Assembly: GCA_003212695.1 (NCBI GenBank)
Contig: QCPC01000008.1
Location: 1 to 60,278 of the forward strand
DNA from: Prochlorococcus sp. AG-436-C13
GTDB taxonomy: Bacteria; Cyanobacteriota; Cyanobacteriia; PCC-6307; Cyanobiaceae
Direction of reading: 5' to 3'
DNA length: 60,278 nucleotides
Shown here: positions 42,647 through 52,655 of the stretch, one piece after another
How positions within the stretch are numbered: the first letter of the stretch is position 1
Layout: the number at the start of each line of letters is the position of its first letter
Notes under the pieces: model-generated
The model's input: only the letters and a program-made list of their open reading frames with translations
Database searches by the model: none
What the model was told of the DNA's origin: nothing
Translations under genes and position numbers: made by a program

Positions 42647-43027
42647 TTGGGTAGCAGATGGGTAATTCTGAGGCACACTTTTTCAAAGGATTCTTTAGAT
42701 GGACTTCATTATGATTTGTTGATAGAAGATATTGAAGATTGTAGAACATGGCGCTTGCCCTCAATCCCTTTATTAAATGGTCCTTTAATAAAAGCTCAGT
42801 TGATTTCTCCTCATAAACTTGATTGGTTAGAAAAAGAGGCGTGTGTTGTATCTGGAGATAGAGGATGGGCTAAATGCATTTTTAGAGGAACTTATTCAGG
42901 ATTCTTACCTTTCCATAGAAGTGAAATGTTATCTATAGAAATCAAAAGTACTAATCTCAGCGGGACACTTCAAATCTTGAATGGGCTATGCAAAATTACT
43001 TCTAATTCTAAATTCGATTTCATTTAA
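42647..43027 (+). CDS. LigD 3'-phosphoesterase-like domain protein
   Basis: 126 residues from TTG. The N-terminal part RWVILRHTFSKDSLDGLHYDLLIED with HYDLLIE and TWRLPSIP follows the pattern of the phosphoesterase (PE) domain of bacterial LigD (HYDFRLE then WxxP), found in other bacteria as small single-domain proteins. In LigD, PE trims 3'-phosphates or ribonucleotides from DNA ends. I see no ligase or polymerase domain or Ku in this window. Whether it acts on DNA or something else is unknown. Confidence 0.6.
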   Translation: MGSRWVILRHTFSKDSLDGLHYDLLIEDIEDCRTWRLPSIPLLNGPLIKAQLISPHKLDWLEKEACVVSGDRGWAKCIFRGTYSGFLPFHRSEMLSIEIKSTNLSGTLQILNGLCKITSNSKFDFI

Positions 43028-43089
43028 GTATTTACCCCTTGAGCTTCTCATAGGTTTCGCTAGTGTTGTGATCAAGTTCATGAGTCCTG

Positions 43090-46000
43090 TTGGTTTACAT
43101 CAATCAAGTAGGCCTAACAAATTTCAAGTCCTTTGGGGGTTCAATGACTATTCCCCTGGAGGAGGGGTTTACTGTTGTTACAGGACCAAATGGTTCAGGG
43201 AAGAGTAATATTCTTGACGGAATTCTTTTTTGTCTTGGCTTGGCCACAAGTAGGGGAATGCGAGCCGAACGACTTACAGATTTAGTAAATAGTGCTGTTT
43301 TAAAAGCAGGAAAGTCTGCTGAGACAATTGTAAGTGTTCGATTTGATTTAGAGGGATGGGAACCTGACTCAGCAGAAGAAGGTCTTGAAATTCCAGCAGA
43401 AGGACCTTGGATTAAGTCTTGTCAAAAAGAATGGACTGTAACCAGGCGTTTGAGAGTTATGCCAGGAGGTTCTTATAGCTCTACATACACTGCTGATGGA
43501 GATGCATGTAACTTGCAGCAACTTCAGACTCAATTACGGCGCCTTAGGATTGATCCTGAAGGAAGTAATGTTGTCATGCAAGGAGATGTGACAAGGGTTG
43601 TTTCGATGAGTAATAAAGATCGAAGAGGTTTAATTGATGAACTTGCTGGAGTTGCATTATTTGATAATCGAATAGATCAGGCAAAACAAAAATTAGATGA
43701 TGTTTTTGATCGGCAAGAACGTTGCAGAATTGTTGAGCAGGAATTGCTCTCTTCAAAGCAACGTTTAGAAAAAGATTGTGAAAAGGCTCGCCTTTATAAA
43801 AAGCTTAAGGATCAGATGAATATAGGCAGACAACAAGAGTCTGTTTTAACTTTTGAGACTGCAAAGAAGGATTTAAAAAATCTAAAATCACGTCAAACGA
43901 ATTGCATAGAGAAGGAGCTTTCAGATAAAAAGATTCTTTTAGAATCTAAACTAAAAGTAACTGAAGCTGACAACAAACTAAAAGAACTTCAATCTGAAGT
44001 TAAGGCTTTAGGCGAAGATAAGTTAATTAAAATTCAAGGAGATATAGCAGGTATAGAGACAAGACAGCGCGATTTAGATCGTCAAGCTATTATTCATAAA
44101 CAAGAAGGTGAAAAGCTTCAAGAAAAACGTCATCATTTAAAAATAGAACAGCAGAAAGTACAACAAAATTGCCATAATAATCAGGGTTCATTATTAGATA
44201 ATAAGATTGAAATTGCAGAAAATACTGTTAATAATGCTCAATCAGCTGTAGATGCTTCAAGAAGAAGGATGACTGATGTTGCAGGTCGCTCTGGAGAATG
44301 GGTGGAAGAATATAAAGAACTTAGTCTTCATAGACAGAATGTACAAAATAAATTAACACCTCTTCAAAGAGAACAACAAATGTTACAGGAGAGATTAGTG
44401 CAGATTAATGAGAGATTAGATGAATTGACTATTGATTCAGAAAGAGATTTAATAGAGAATAAGAAATTAAATGATGAATTACAAATACTTGAGACTGAAT
44501 GGAACTCTGTTCTTAAGTCAATAACATTAAAAGAGTCAGAAATTGATAATTTAATTAGTGAGTTAGAATTACATAAAACCACTAGACTACGTTTAGAAAG
44601 TAATCAATCTAAGTTAGAAAAAGAAATAGCTCGTTTAGAAAGTAGGAGAGAAACTTTAAATGAAAGTAGAGGTACAGGTGCTCTTCGAATTCTTTTAGAA
44701 TCAGGATTGGAAGGTATTCATGGCCCTGTTGCAAATTTGGGTGAAGTAGATCATAAGAATCGATTAGCTCTTGAAGTTGCTGCTGGAGCAAGAATTGGAC
44801 ATATAGTTGTAGACGATGATGTAATTGCTTCAAAAGCAATAGAATTGTTGAAAAAACGTAAAGCTGGTCGCTTAACTTTTCTACCACTTAATAAAATTAA
44901 AGTTACAGGTTCTAAAAACAATGGTGCTTTTCAAAGACCAAATGTTCATAATAATAATTCTGGTTTAGTAGGACTTGCTGTTAATCTAATCAAATATGAG
45001 AAAATTTATAATGAGGTATTTAGATATGTTTTTGGAGATACAGTTGTATTTAGCAATTTGCAATCCGCTCGTACTCAATTTGGATTAGCTAGATCAGTTA
45101 CGCTTGCTGGAGAATTAATAGAAAAGAGCGGTGCTATGACAGGAGGAAGTTTTATAGGTAGAAGTGGATCATTAAGTTTTGGTAGTAGTACTGAAAAGGA
45201 TGACATAGAGCCTTTAAGACAAAGATTGTTAGATCTGGGTGAGACTTTGGTTAAGGCTAAAAGTGAAGAATATAGATTAATTAATCATTTGGAAGAGCTT
45301 CGCCCTCAGTTAAAAGAAGTTGAAACTAGAAAGGCATCTTTAGATGCTCAAAGGACAGCTTTTAATAGATCTAATGGACCTTTTCTAAAACGTCAGTCTG
45401 AACATAGAGATAGATTTGAAGTTCTAAACAAGTCGCACGATGAACATAAAAATCGTTTAAAAATAATTGACCAAGAAATTAAGCCTTTTATCATAGAATT
45501 GAAAGAAATAGACTCAAAAGATAATAATCATGGATCTAACGAAGTTAGTAGTGAAATATCTAAATTACAAAAAGATCTACAGACTTCTGAAGATATTCTA
45601 GCTAAAGCAAAGGAAGCACTGGATAATTTAATTAACGATAAGAGGAAAGAAGAAATTGCGATAGAAAGAAATACTGGCCAACAACAATCCTTACTTAAGG
45701 AAGAAGAATTGTTGCAGGAATCTATTAATACATTGACTCAACAACATCAAAAATGGAGAGAAGAAAATAAACAATTAAAAATAGAACATGATAAATTAGA
45801 AGTATTAAAAAAGGAACTCGAAACTTGTTTTGGAAAAAAAAGATTTGAAAGAGATTCTGCAGAGCAGGAATTATCTAATTTAAGGCAAAAATCTCAAGAT
45901 TTAGAATGGAAACTAGAACGATTAAGAGATGAGCTTGAAGCACTTGAAGAACAGCTTAGAAGTAATGAAATACGCATTAAAGAATTAGAAAAACTTTTAC

Positions 46001-46689
46001 CTGATCCATTACCTGAAATTTCAGAAGAACTTAGGGAAAAAGGGTTGGAGTTTCTCCAAAATGAGTTGCATGATTTACAGCAGCGTATTGAAGCTTTAGA
46101 ACCTGTAAATATGTTGGCTTTAGATGAACTTGAGAAATTAGATGTTCGTTTGAAGGATCTTGTAGGAAGGCTTGAAGTGTTGACAGAAGAACGTTCTGAA
46201 TTATTACTACGCGTTGAGACTGTTGCTACTCTTCGTCAACAAGCTTTTATGGAAGCTTTTGAAGCAGTAGATATACATTTCCGAGAAATTTTTGCAAGTC
46301 TTTCTGATGGTGATGGTCATCTACAGTTGGAAAACCCTGAAAATCCATTAGAAGGAGGATTAACGCTAGTTGCTCATCCTAAGGGCAAAGCAGTGAGGAG
46401 ATTAGCTGCAATGTCAGGTGGTGAAAAATCATTAACTGCATTGAGCTTTCTTTTTGCACTCCAACGTTTTAGACCTTCTCCTTTTTATGCTCTAGATGAG
46501 GTAGATAGTTTTCTTGATGGGGTAAATGTTGAAAGACTTTCTGATTTAATTGCTAAACAGTCAGAAAATGCTCAGTTTATGGTTGTAAGTCATAGACGTC
46601 CGATGATAGGGGCTGCTACTCGAACTATTGGCGTAACACAGGCTCGAGGTTCCAATACTCAGGTAATTGGTTTGCCTTTGGTAGCTTGA
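43090..46689 (+). CDS. smc: Chromosome segregation ATPase SMC
   Basis: SMC of 1199 residues, the condensin core. From TTG, the head contains Walker A GPNGSGKSN at residues 32-40. Coiled-coil arms span about 170-500 and 680-1030. The hinge (about 505-680) includes GALRILLESGLEGIHGPVANL and ends near the glycine-rich MTGGSFIGRSGSL. The C-terminal head has the signature LSGGEKS-like MSGGEKSLTALSF and Walker B in YALDEVDSFLD. The start follows known SMC N-termini (MVYINQVGLTNFKSFGG). The arms are AT-rich and K/E/Q-rich as expected. Confidence 0.97.
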   Translation: MVYINQVGLTNFKSFGGSMTIPLEEGFTVVTGPNGSGKSNILDGILFCLGLATSRGMRAERLTDLVNSAVLKAGKSAETIVSVRFDLEGWEPDSAEEGLEIPAEGPWIKSCQKEWTVTRRLRVMPGGSYSSTYTADGDACNLQQLQTQLRRLRIDPEGSNVVMQGDVTRVVSMSNKDRRGLIDELAGVALFDNRIDQAKQKLDDVFDRQERCRIVEQELLSSKQRLEKDCEKARLYKKLKDQMNIGRQQESVLTFETAKKDLKNLKSRQTNCIEKELSDKKILLESKLKVTEADNKLKELQSEVKALGEDKLIKIQGDIAGIETRQRDLDRQAIIHKQEGEKLQEKRHHLKIEQQKVQQNCHNNQGSLLDNKIEIAENTVNNAQSAVDASRRRMTDVAGRSGEWVEEYKELSLHRQNVQNKLTPLQREQQMLQERLVQINERLDELTIDSERDLIENKKLNDELQILETEWNSVLKSITLKESEIDNLISELELHKTTRLRLESNQSKLEKEIARLESRRETLNESRGTGALRILLESGLEGIHGPVANLGEVDHKNRLALEVAAGARIGHIVVDDDVIASKAIELLKKRKAGRLTFLPLNKIKVTGSKNNGAFQRPNVHNNNSGLVGLAVNLIKYEKIYNEVFRYVFGDTVVFSNLQSARTQFGLARSVTLAGELIEKSGAMTGGSFIGRSGSLSFGSSTEKDDIEPLRQRLLDLGETLVKAKSEEYRLINHLEELRPQLKEVETRKASLDAQRTAFNRSNGPFLKRQSEHRDRFEVLNKSHDEHKNRLKIIDQEIKPFIIELKEIDSKDNNHGSNEVSSEISKLQKDLQTSEDILAKAKEALDNLINDKRKEEIAIERNTGQQQSLLKEEELLQESINTLTQQHQKWREENKQLKIEHDKLEVLKKELETCFGKKRFERDSAEQELSNLRQKSQDLEWKLERLRDELEALEEQLRSNEIRIKELEKLLPDPLPEISEELREKGLEFLQNELHDLQQRIEALEPVNMLALDELEKLDVRLKDLVGRLEVLTEERSELLLRVETVATLRQQAFMEAFEAVDIHFREIFASLSDGDGHLQLENPENPLEGGLTLVAHPKGKAVRRLAAMSGGEKSLTALSFLFALQRFRPSPFYALDEVDSFLDGVNVERLSDLIAKQSENAQFMVVSHRRPMIGAATRTIGVTQARGSNTQVIGLPLVA

Positions 46690-46750
46690 TATGAATATAG
46701 ACTTGTTATGCTTAAAAATGGTTCGCATACTTCCACTCTAAATCTTTAGC

Positions 46751-47824
46751 TTGACCAACTCGCAATTTCCAAACGATTTAGGTGAAACTGTTCCCAGTGA
46801 AAGACTCTGGCTTCGTTCAGAGCTAATGGGTACACAGGTTATTACACGTGACAGTGGACGTCGCTTAGGTGTCGTCGGTGAAGTGGTTGTAGATATTGAT
46901 AGGAGAGAAATTGTTGCACTTGGTTTGCGTGATAATCCTCTTACTAGATTTTTACCTGGCTTACCAAAGTGGATGCTTCTTGAACGAATTAGGCAAGTTG
47001 GAGATGTAATACTAGTTGATTCAATAGATTCTTTAAGTGAAGAATTTACCCCTGATAGATATAGCAAAGTAATTAATTGTCAAGTTATTACTGAATCAGG
47101 AGATCAATTAGGAAGGGTACTGGGTTTTTCTTTTGATATAGAAACAGGAGAGTTAATTAGCTTAGTTATGGGTGCCATGGGTGTACCTCTTTTAGGAGAA
47201 GGAGTATTGAGTACTTGGGAAATCTCAGTGACTGAGATTGTAAGTAGTGGGGCAGATCGAATTATTGTTTATGAAGGTGCTGAAGATAAGTTAAAGCAGC
47301 TAAGTAGTGGGGTGCTAGAAAAAATTGGTGTAGGAGGTGGTGCTTGGGATGAAAGAGAAAGAGAGCGCTATAGAGTAAATTTAGTTCCTGTAGAGAATCA
47401 ATTAACTTCTGGTGAAGAGATTGAGCAGACTCAGAAGGCTATAAATGCTTCATCTGAAATAGCTTTTAGTCAAGAAAACGAACAGGAACAGCAAGACTTG
47501 GAATATGTAGAATTAGAAGAAGAAAGTGAATATTATCAAAAACAGTCGCGCTATTTTGAAGACAGTAACCCACCAATATCTTCTAGTTATGATGAATTAT
47601 ATACTGAAGAAAATGAAGACTATAAATATCAAGAAGAAGATTACAATAAAGAAATTAAGAATGATTCTATTGCTTTGAATAGAGCTTCAACTCGTAAGGC
47701 TATTGGTACGTCAGATGATCCATTAGATGTTGAACCTATAAATGCAAATAATTATAAAATAAGAGAGAAAGATTCTAATCAGATTGATGTAAATCAAAGC
47801 AATGAAATAGAAGACCCATGGTAA
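46751..47824 (+). CDS. PRC-barrel protein with a long acidic tail
   Basis: 357 residues from TTG. Two PRC-barrel domains are visible at about residues 20-95 (TQVITRDSGRRLGVVGEVVVD) and 100-175 (CQVITESGDQLGRVLGFSFD). The rest, from about residue 195, is a low-complexity tail rich in E, D, Y, N and Q. PRC barrels occur in photosynthetic reaction centres and in RNA-processing factors such as RimM; cyanobacterial two-PRC proteins are of unsettled function. It lies 61 bases after smc and may be transcribed with it. Confidence 0.85.
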   Translation: MTNSQFPNDLGETVPSERLWLRSELMGTQVITRDSGRRLGVVGEVVVDIDRREIVALGLRDNPLTRFLPGLPKWMLLERIRQVGDVILVDSIDSLSEEFTPDRYSKVINCQVITESGDQLGRVLGFSFDIETGELISLVMGAMGVPLLGEGVLSTWEISVTEIVSSGADRIIVYEGAEDKLKQLSSGVLEKIGVGGGAWDERERERYRVNLVPVENQLTSGEEIEQTQKAINASSEIAFSQENEQEQQDLEYVELEEESEYYQKQSRYFEDSNPPISSSYDELYTEENEDYKYQEEDYNKEIKNDSIALNRASTRKAIGTSDDPLDVEPINANNYKIREKDSNQIDVNQSNEIEDPW

Positions 47825-47847
47825 AAAATTATCTCGTAAATATTTCT

Positions 47848-49137
47848 TTATAATTTAGTAATTAGCATTTTAATTTCTTGAACTATACATTTAATAGCTC
47901 CAGTATTTCCTCTTAATGCTTTTAAGTCTTCTTTTTGTCCTTTTAACCTTTCTTTGGATTTAAGCCAATAATTTGCCTCTAAAGCTATATCTATAGGTCT
48001 AATCATACCAATTCTTTCTGGAACAATCATTTTATTTGCTTTTATATTTGGCCATGCAATATATTTTTGACCCCTAATCCTCCAATAACTAATTAACCAT
48101 CCAAGGCATTTTTTCATGAATGGTAATCTGGCTATTATTCCAATTAACCCATCCCAGGCCTCCATTACATTAAAATGTTGTGTTGGTAAAACTACAATCA
48201 TTGGAATGCATAATGCACCTAATTCTGATGTATTAGCACCAACTGTTGTTATTGCTATATCACATTGACTTAAGATACTATAGGCAGGATTATCTTCAAT
48301 TAAATGTATCTTAGTGTTCTCACTAGTAATTATTTTTTTCCATGACATATCATTATCTGATTCTTCTATAATTTTGATATTTGATGAATATTTTCTTGCA
48401 ATCAGATTTTGATCACTATTGAAATATTTTATTTCTTCAATACTGGTTGTGGGCGCTATTGGTATTAGTAAATTAATATCAGGCATAATTTTTTGGATGT
48501 GATCCGCTACTTCTAAAAAAAAAGGAACACCTACTGAAAGCTTTGCTTTTTTAGATCCAGGTAGGAGGGCTATCCATTTCCCTGGAGGAAGTGGTTTATT
48601 TCTTTCAGCTTGTTTTTGTATGTCAGCCATTAAATCACCAACAACAACACAACGTTTTTGCAATTTTTTAGGTAAAAGTTGTTTCACATGTGGAGACATT
48701 GCTGCAATTCGATCATTCCAAAAAGGCCATCTAGCAATCCATTCTGCATATGTAATGTTTTTATATTTAAGCCTGCTTGATAGAAGGACGCTCCAGAATT
48801 GATCGCCACCAAGAAATATCACTATTCCTTTTGATGGCCAAATGCCATATCTTTTGGGATTAATTAGTAGCTTCCAGAAATTTTTAGCTTTTGAGACTGT
48901 TTCAAATATTTTCCATTTCTCTGCCACTTTCTCTTCATTTCCTGTTGAATTTGGACAGGGAACAAGGACAAGCCTCAGGCTAATTGTAGAAGAAGATTGA
49001 AGAGGTTTAATTGATAAACACTGGTGAAGTTTTTCTGCAATTGGCTTCACCCAAGTATTTAGCTCACCTGGACCATTTGAAACTAAAACTATTACAAGTT
49101 TCGTTTCTTTAGTTGCAGTAGATTGTCTTGAATTCAA
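47848..49137 (-). CDS. Lipid-A-disaccharide synthase-related glycosyltransferase-like protein
   Basis: 429 residues. The N-terminus VIVLVSNGPGELNTWVKPIAEKLHQ and ALLPGSKKAKLSVGVPFFLEVADHI resemble the LpxB/GT19 fold; the middle IAITTVGANTSELGALCIPMIVVLP is the donor-binding segment (variant of the LpxB TxSGTATLE-like region). Marine picocyanobacteria with reduced lipopolysaccharide keep this related protein; the substrate is unproven. The N-terminal GPGE motif is conserved in the cyanobacterial branch as I recall. It lies convergent to the PRC-barrel gene and just downstream (on the minus strand) of tRNA-Leu. Confidence 0.8.
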   Translation of the reverse strand: MNSRQSTATKETKLVIVLVSNGPGELNTWVKPIAEKLHQCLSIKPLQSSSTISLRLVLVPCPNSTGNEEKVAEKWKIFETVSKAKNFWKLLINPKRYGIWPSKGIVIFLGGDQFWSVLLSSRLKYKNITYAEWIARWPFWNDRIAAMSPHVKQLLPKKLQKRCVVVGDLMADIQKQAERNKPLPPGKWIALLPGSKKAKLSVGVPFFLEVADHIQKIMPDINLLIPIAPTTSIEEIKYFNSDQNLIARKYSSNIKIIEESDNDMSWKKIITSENTKIHLIEDNPAYSILSQCDIAITTVGANTSELGALCIPMIVVLPTQHFNVMEAWDGLIGIIARLPFMKKCLGWLISYWRIRGQKYIAWPNIKANKMIVPERIGMIRPIDIALEANYWLKSKERLKGQKEDLKALRGNTGAIKCIVQEIKMLITKL

Positions 49138-49148
49138 GGCTTTAATTA

Positions 49149-49230
49149 TGCGGATGGCGAGACTTGAACTCGCAAGGCCGAAGCCACACGCTCCTTAGAC
49201 GTGCGTGTCTACCAATTCCACCACATCCGC
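49149..49230 (-). tRNA. tRNA-Leu, anticodon AAG
   Basis: 82 bases on the minus strand. The acceptor GCGGATG pairs with CATCCGC. The D arm has TGGTGGAATTGGTAGACA, a long variable arm (TGGCTTCGGCCT) marks a class II tRNA, and the T arm reads GCGAGTTCAAGTCTCGC. The anticodon stem CACGT/GCGTG closes the loop CTAAGGA, so the anticodon is AAG with G37, typical of leucine tRNAs reading CUN. No CCA is encoded. An A at position 34 is rare in bacteria. Confidence 0.95.
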
Positions 49231-49339
49231 AAATGAAAAATAGTTTTGAACTAAGTCAAAGTTGATCATATACCGTATACCTTTTCAAAGGATGGGTCGA
49301 AGCACTGATACGATCTTTTTAATGAATTCAACATCTTGA

Positions 49340-50686
49340 GTGTCTCTAGGCAAAGTCCTAATAGCTAATCGTGGCGAGATTGCCTTAAGAATTCTCCGTA
49401 GTTGTAGGGAGTTAGGTATTGCAACAGTTGCTGTATACAGCACTACAGATCGTAATGCTTTGCATGTACAACTTGCAGATGAAGCCGTATGTGTTGGTGA
49501 TTCTCCGAGCAATAAAAGCTATTTAAATATTCCCAATATTCTTGCAGCAGCTACTTCTAGAGGAGTAGATGCTATTCATCCAGGCTATGGGTTTCTTGCT
49601 GAGAATGATCGTTTTGCAGAAATTTGCCAAGATCACGGAATAGTTTTTATTGGTCCATCGCCTCATGCGATTAGGTCTATGGGAGATAAAGCAACGGCCA
49701 AGTCAACTATGTTGACTGTTGGCGTACCAACTGTTCCTGGTAGTAAAGGATTACTTTCCAGCTGGGAAGAAGCAGCTTCTTTAGCAAATGAAATGGGATA
49801 TCCAGTAATGATTAAAGCAACGGCTGGAGGAGGAGGAAGAGGTATGAGGATGGTAAATAACGCGGAAGCTATAGAAGACCTCTTTAAGGCCGCTCAAGGT
49901 GAGTCAGAGGCTGCTTTTGGCAATGCGGGGTTATATATGGAGAAATTTATTGATAAGCCTCGACATGTTGAAGTACAGATTTTGGCAGATAGTTTTGGTA
50001 ATGTTGTTCATCTAGGTGAAAGAGATTGCTCTATTCAGAGAAGACATCAGAAATTATTAGAAGAATCTCCTAGTCCAGCTTTGGATAGTCAATTAAGAGT
50101 TCGAATGGGAGAGGCAGCCGTCTCAGCAGCTAAGAGTATCAAGTATGAGGGCGCTGGAACAGTTGAATTCCTATTAGATCGAACAGGAAATTTTTATTTT
50201 ATGGAAATGAATACACGCATTCAGGTTGAACATCCAGTTACAGAAATGGTTACAGGTATTGATTTAGTTGCAGAGCAACTTCGAATAGCAGGGGGTGAAT
50301 CTATTTCTCTTACTCAAAATGAAATTCAGCTTCGAGGACATGCAATTGAATGTCGAATTAATGCTGAAGATTCTTCTCATAATTTTCGCCCTTCGCCTGG
50401 GAGAATTACTGGATGGTTACCCCCTGGGGGACCAGGAGTAAGGGTTGATAGTCATGTTTATACCGGTTATGACATTCCACCTTTTTATGATTCTTTAATT
50501 GGGAAGTTGATTGTATGGGCACATGATCGAGAATCAGCATTAAAGAGAATGAAAAGAGCTTTAAATGAGTGTGCTGTTACAGGAATTCCTACAACAATTG
50601 ATTTTCATTTGGAATTGTTAGAACGTGATGAATTCCTTAGAGGGGATGTTCATACAAAATTTGTAGAACAAGAAATGCTCAATTAA
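49340..50686 (+). CDS. accC: Acetyl-CoA carboxylase, biotin carboxylase subunit
   Basis: AccC carboxylates biotin on AccB with ATP and bicarbonate. 448 residues from GTG ([20 protein letters not shown], the family start). The ATP-grasp signatures [16 protein letters not shown] and the biotin-carboxylase motifs [16 protein letters not shown] and [12 protein letters not shown] are intact. The C-terminal B-C domain ends near [12 protein letters not shown]. Separate from accB, which is at 3894; the distance is common in cyanobacteria. Confidence 0.98.
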   Translation: MSLGKVLIANRGEIALRILRSCRELGIATVAVYSTTDRNALHVQLADEAVCVGDSPSNKSYLNIPNILAAATSRGVDAIHPGYGFLAENDRFAEICQDHGIVFIGPSPHAIRSMGDKATAKSTMLTVGVPTVPGSKGLLSSWEEAASLANEMGYPVMIKATAGGGGRGMRMVNNAEAIEDLFKAAQGESEAAFGNAGLYMEKFIDKPRHVEVQILADSFGNVVHLGERDCSIQRRHQKLLEESPSPALDSQLRVRMGEAAVSAAKSIKYEGAGTVEFLLDRTGNFYFMEMNTRIQVEHPVTEMVTGIDLVAEQLRIAGGESISLTQNEIQLRGHAIECRINAEDSSHNFRPSPGRITGWLPPGGPGVRVDSHVYTGYDIPPFYDSLIGKLIVWAHDRESALKRMKRALNECAVTGIPTTIDFHLELLERDEFLRGDVHTKFVEQEMLN

Positions 50687-50705
50687 TCGTAATTCAGTCT
50701 TTTTC

Positions 50706-51023
50706 TCATTGGATTGATTGTCTAAGTAAGATTTGGGACAATATTCCTTGAGGTCCAACTAATAATTCTCTTGCAAGACTGACAAATCCAAACCAAATGA
50801 CTGGGGTAATATCTACTCCGCCTATGGGTGAAATTATCTTTCTAGTTGGGGCTAAAAATACTTCTGTAGGCAGATAGAAAACAAGCCAAAATCCCTTTGT
50901 AATATTGACTTGTGGATACCAGGTAAGAACTATCCGAATGAGGAATGACAATGTCCAACTAGCTAACAGCAAACCTGTCAAAAGATGGATATTTGGTAGT
51001 GAATTAATTAGAATTGGCGTCAC
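50706..51023 (-). CDS. YggT-family membrane protein
   Basis: 105 residues with two hydrophobic segments (about 12-32 and 78-95) and the YggT core LRIVLTWYP-like IRIVLTWYPQVNI plus FLAPTRKIISPIGGVDITPVIWF. In chloroplasts and cyanobacteria related YCF19/YggT proteins help photosystem or thylakoid organisation. Convergent with accC (19-base gap) and divergent from psbX. Confidence 0.88.
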   Translation of the reverse strand: MTPILINSLPNIHLLTGLLLASWTLSFLIRIVLTWYPQVNITKGFWLVFYLPTEVFLAPTRKIISPIGGVDITPVIWFGFVSLARELLVGPQGILSQILLRQSIQ

Positions 51024-51109
51024 AAAGCTCTAAGTATCTGCACATCTATCGTATAAAAATGCTTTTCATTCGTAAGATTATTGAGCTTTTGCTTTATTAA
51101 AGAGCTGGA

Positions 51110-51286
51110 ATGGCTTTTATTTTATCAAACTTTCTTCTAGGTACAGCTGCCTCCAGTGAGGTTGCTACAAATTCAGCTATAGGCATGATTGGTAGTTTTT
51201 TAGCTGCCGCAGCTTTAATAGTTGTTCCTGCTGCATCTTTCTTGATTTGGGTTTCGCAGAAAGATGCTCTTGAAAGAAGTCGCTAG
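51110..51286 (+). CDS. psbX: Photosystem II protein PsbX
   Basis: A 58-residue single-span protein: [20 protein letters not shown], then a hydrophobic segment about 22-46 ([20 protein letters not shown]), then [16 protein letters not shown]. The tail WVSQKD matches PsbX from cyanobacteria (ISQKDK-like), and psbX followed by ycf66 is the order I recall for Prochlorococcus. PsbX sits near cytochrome b559 and affects quinone exchange. Downstream, ycf66 starts 87 bases after its stop. Confidence 0.82.
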   Translation: MAFILSNFLLGTAASSEVATNSAIGMIGSFLAAAALIVVPAASFLIWVSQKDALERSR

Positions 51287-51373
51287 GACTAGGCAATTGT
51301 TGCTTATTTCTTAGACTGTGTTTAAACGATTAGTTTTACTATTCGTTTAAATGTTATTTCGTGGAGATTTATT

Positions 51374-52357
51374 TTGGTCAATGCCAGTCTTAATTGGGCC
51401 AGCATTGTAGGTATAGCCTTGGCTATTTGTGGCGGAGGCTTGTATTTCTTGCGATCATTTAAGCCAGCTCTTGCTCGCGATTACGATGTTTTTTTTGCTG
51501 CAATTGGCTTGCTTTGTGGAGGAATATTATTTTTTCAAGGATGGCGACTTGATCCAATTCTTCAATTTGGTCAGTTTTTGCTTGCAGGAACAACAGTCTT
51601 TTTTGCTTATGAAAGTGTTCGACTAAGAGGAATTGCTACTGATCAAGCTAGGCGATCATCTTATTTTGATGATGAATACGAAACTCCACCTTCAAGATCT
51701 GCCCCTGGGTTTAGATCTCGTAATGAAGATGATTTGGATCAATTTGAAGAAGCTCAGCCTATTAGTAGAAGGTTTAGAAGTAGGGATGATTTAGACTATT
51801 CCTCAGATCGCGATGAATTATATAGTTCTAGAAAAATTGCTCGACCTGCAATTCCAGAAGAGGCAGCTAGTAGAAGAAATAGATTTCAAAGTGATCCTTT
51901 AAGTAGGGATAGAATGGAGTCCAGGAGAATGGCAAGATTCTCAAATGCAAGTGTTGACGATGGAAGAGCAAGTAGTGTTAGATCTAATTTTGGAGACAGA
52001 AGAAGTATTCGACAAGAGGAGAAAAGAGGCAGTAGACCAAGGGCTAATAATCAAACTTCTAGAATCAATAGGAATGATGGAAATGAAAATCGGAAAAATA
52101 TTGCAAGAAATGATAATAATTTCGAAGCTTCTTCTAATAGATATTCTTCACCTAAAGGAACACCAATTTCTGGTAAGCCAGAAGATGCTGCTTTTACTTC
52201 TCCGTCAGATAAGCGACCAAATAGAAGAAGATCTAGCAAATCAGAATATTCACCAAGGAGAAGGTCTATTGAGAATCAAAATAGAGAACCAAGGTCAAGT
52301 AGGCCTAATACAAGAAGATCAAATCCTAGAGACAATACATCTCGGTTTGATGATTGA
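51374..52357 (+). CDS. ycf66: Ycf66 family protein
   Basis: 327 residues from TTG. The N-terminal 95 residues are the Ycf66 core with hydrophobic spans (WASIVGIALAICGGGLYFL; FFAAIGLLCGGILFFQGWRLDPILQFGQFLL region) ending FFAYESVRLRG. The rest is an arginine, serine, aspartate and asparagine-rich low-complexity tail (many RRS and RSRDD), probably disordered. Function in cyanobacteria is not established. The tail is much less constrained than the core. Confidence 0.9.
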   Translation: MVNASLNWASIVGIALAICGGGLYFLRSFKPALARDYDVFFAAIGLLCGGILFFQGWRLDPILQFGQFLLAGTTVFFAYESVRLRGIATDQARRSSYFDDEYETPPSRSAPGFRSRNEDDLDQFEEAQPISRRFRSRDDLDYSSDRDELYSSRKIARPAIPEEAASRRNRFQSDPLSRDRMESRRMARFSNASVDDGRASSVRSNFGDRRSIRQEEKRGSRPRANNQTSRINRNDGNENRKNIARNDNNFEASSNRYSSPKGTPISGKPEDAAFTSPSDKRPNRRRSSKSEYSPRRRSIENQNREPRSSRPNTRRSNPRDNTSRFDD

Positions 52358-52388
52358 TTGTTTGAATTTTATTTTTTAATTAAGTGGC

Positions 52389-52646
52389 TTATGGTACCAA
52401 CCCGGCCCAATGCAAAAAACCCGAATGACTAATAGTCTCTATAATTAATATTGCTGAGAATCCAATCATGGCAAAGCGTCCATTTACTCTTTCTGCATAC
52501 TCACTCCATCCGAAAGAAGGAATATCATTAGTTGTTGCGCTTGGCGAAGAATCTATATCGTCTATCTCATTTTGGTTTTCATAGTTCTCTTGAGAAGTTT
52601 GGTTGTCTGATTCCAATTGAGATGGTTTTGAGTTGTTTGAAGTCAT
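52389..52646 (-). CDS. hli: High-light-inducible protein (Hli, single-helix LHC-like)
   Basis: 85 residues. The C-terminal half carries the chlorophyll-binding signature in EYAERVNGRFAMIGFSAILIIE (conserved E, NGR and AMIGF), a single LHC-type helix, ending near the final WAGLVP. The N-terminal 40 residues are polar and acidic. Hli proteins bind chlorophyll and carotenoid and protect photosystems under stress. It ends 31 bases from the convergent ycf66 stop, and follows the ABC transporter gene by 9 bases on the same strand, so they may be co-transcribed. Confidence 0.95.
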   Translation of the reverse strand: MTSNNSKPSQLESDNQTSQENYENQNEIDDIDSSPSATTNDIPSFGWSEYAERVNGRFAMIGFSAILIIETISHSGFLHWAGLVP

Positions 52647-52655
52647 GGTCTTAAA

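Noticed and set aside
51945-52379. 144-codon frame in the ycf66 tail
   Set aside because: Overlaps the low-complexity tail of ycf66 in another frame; no start signal or recognisable composition.
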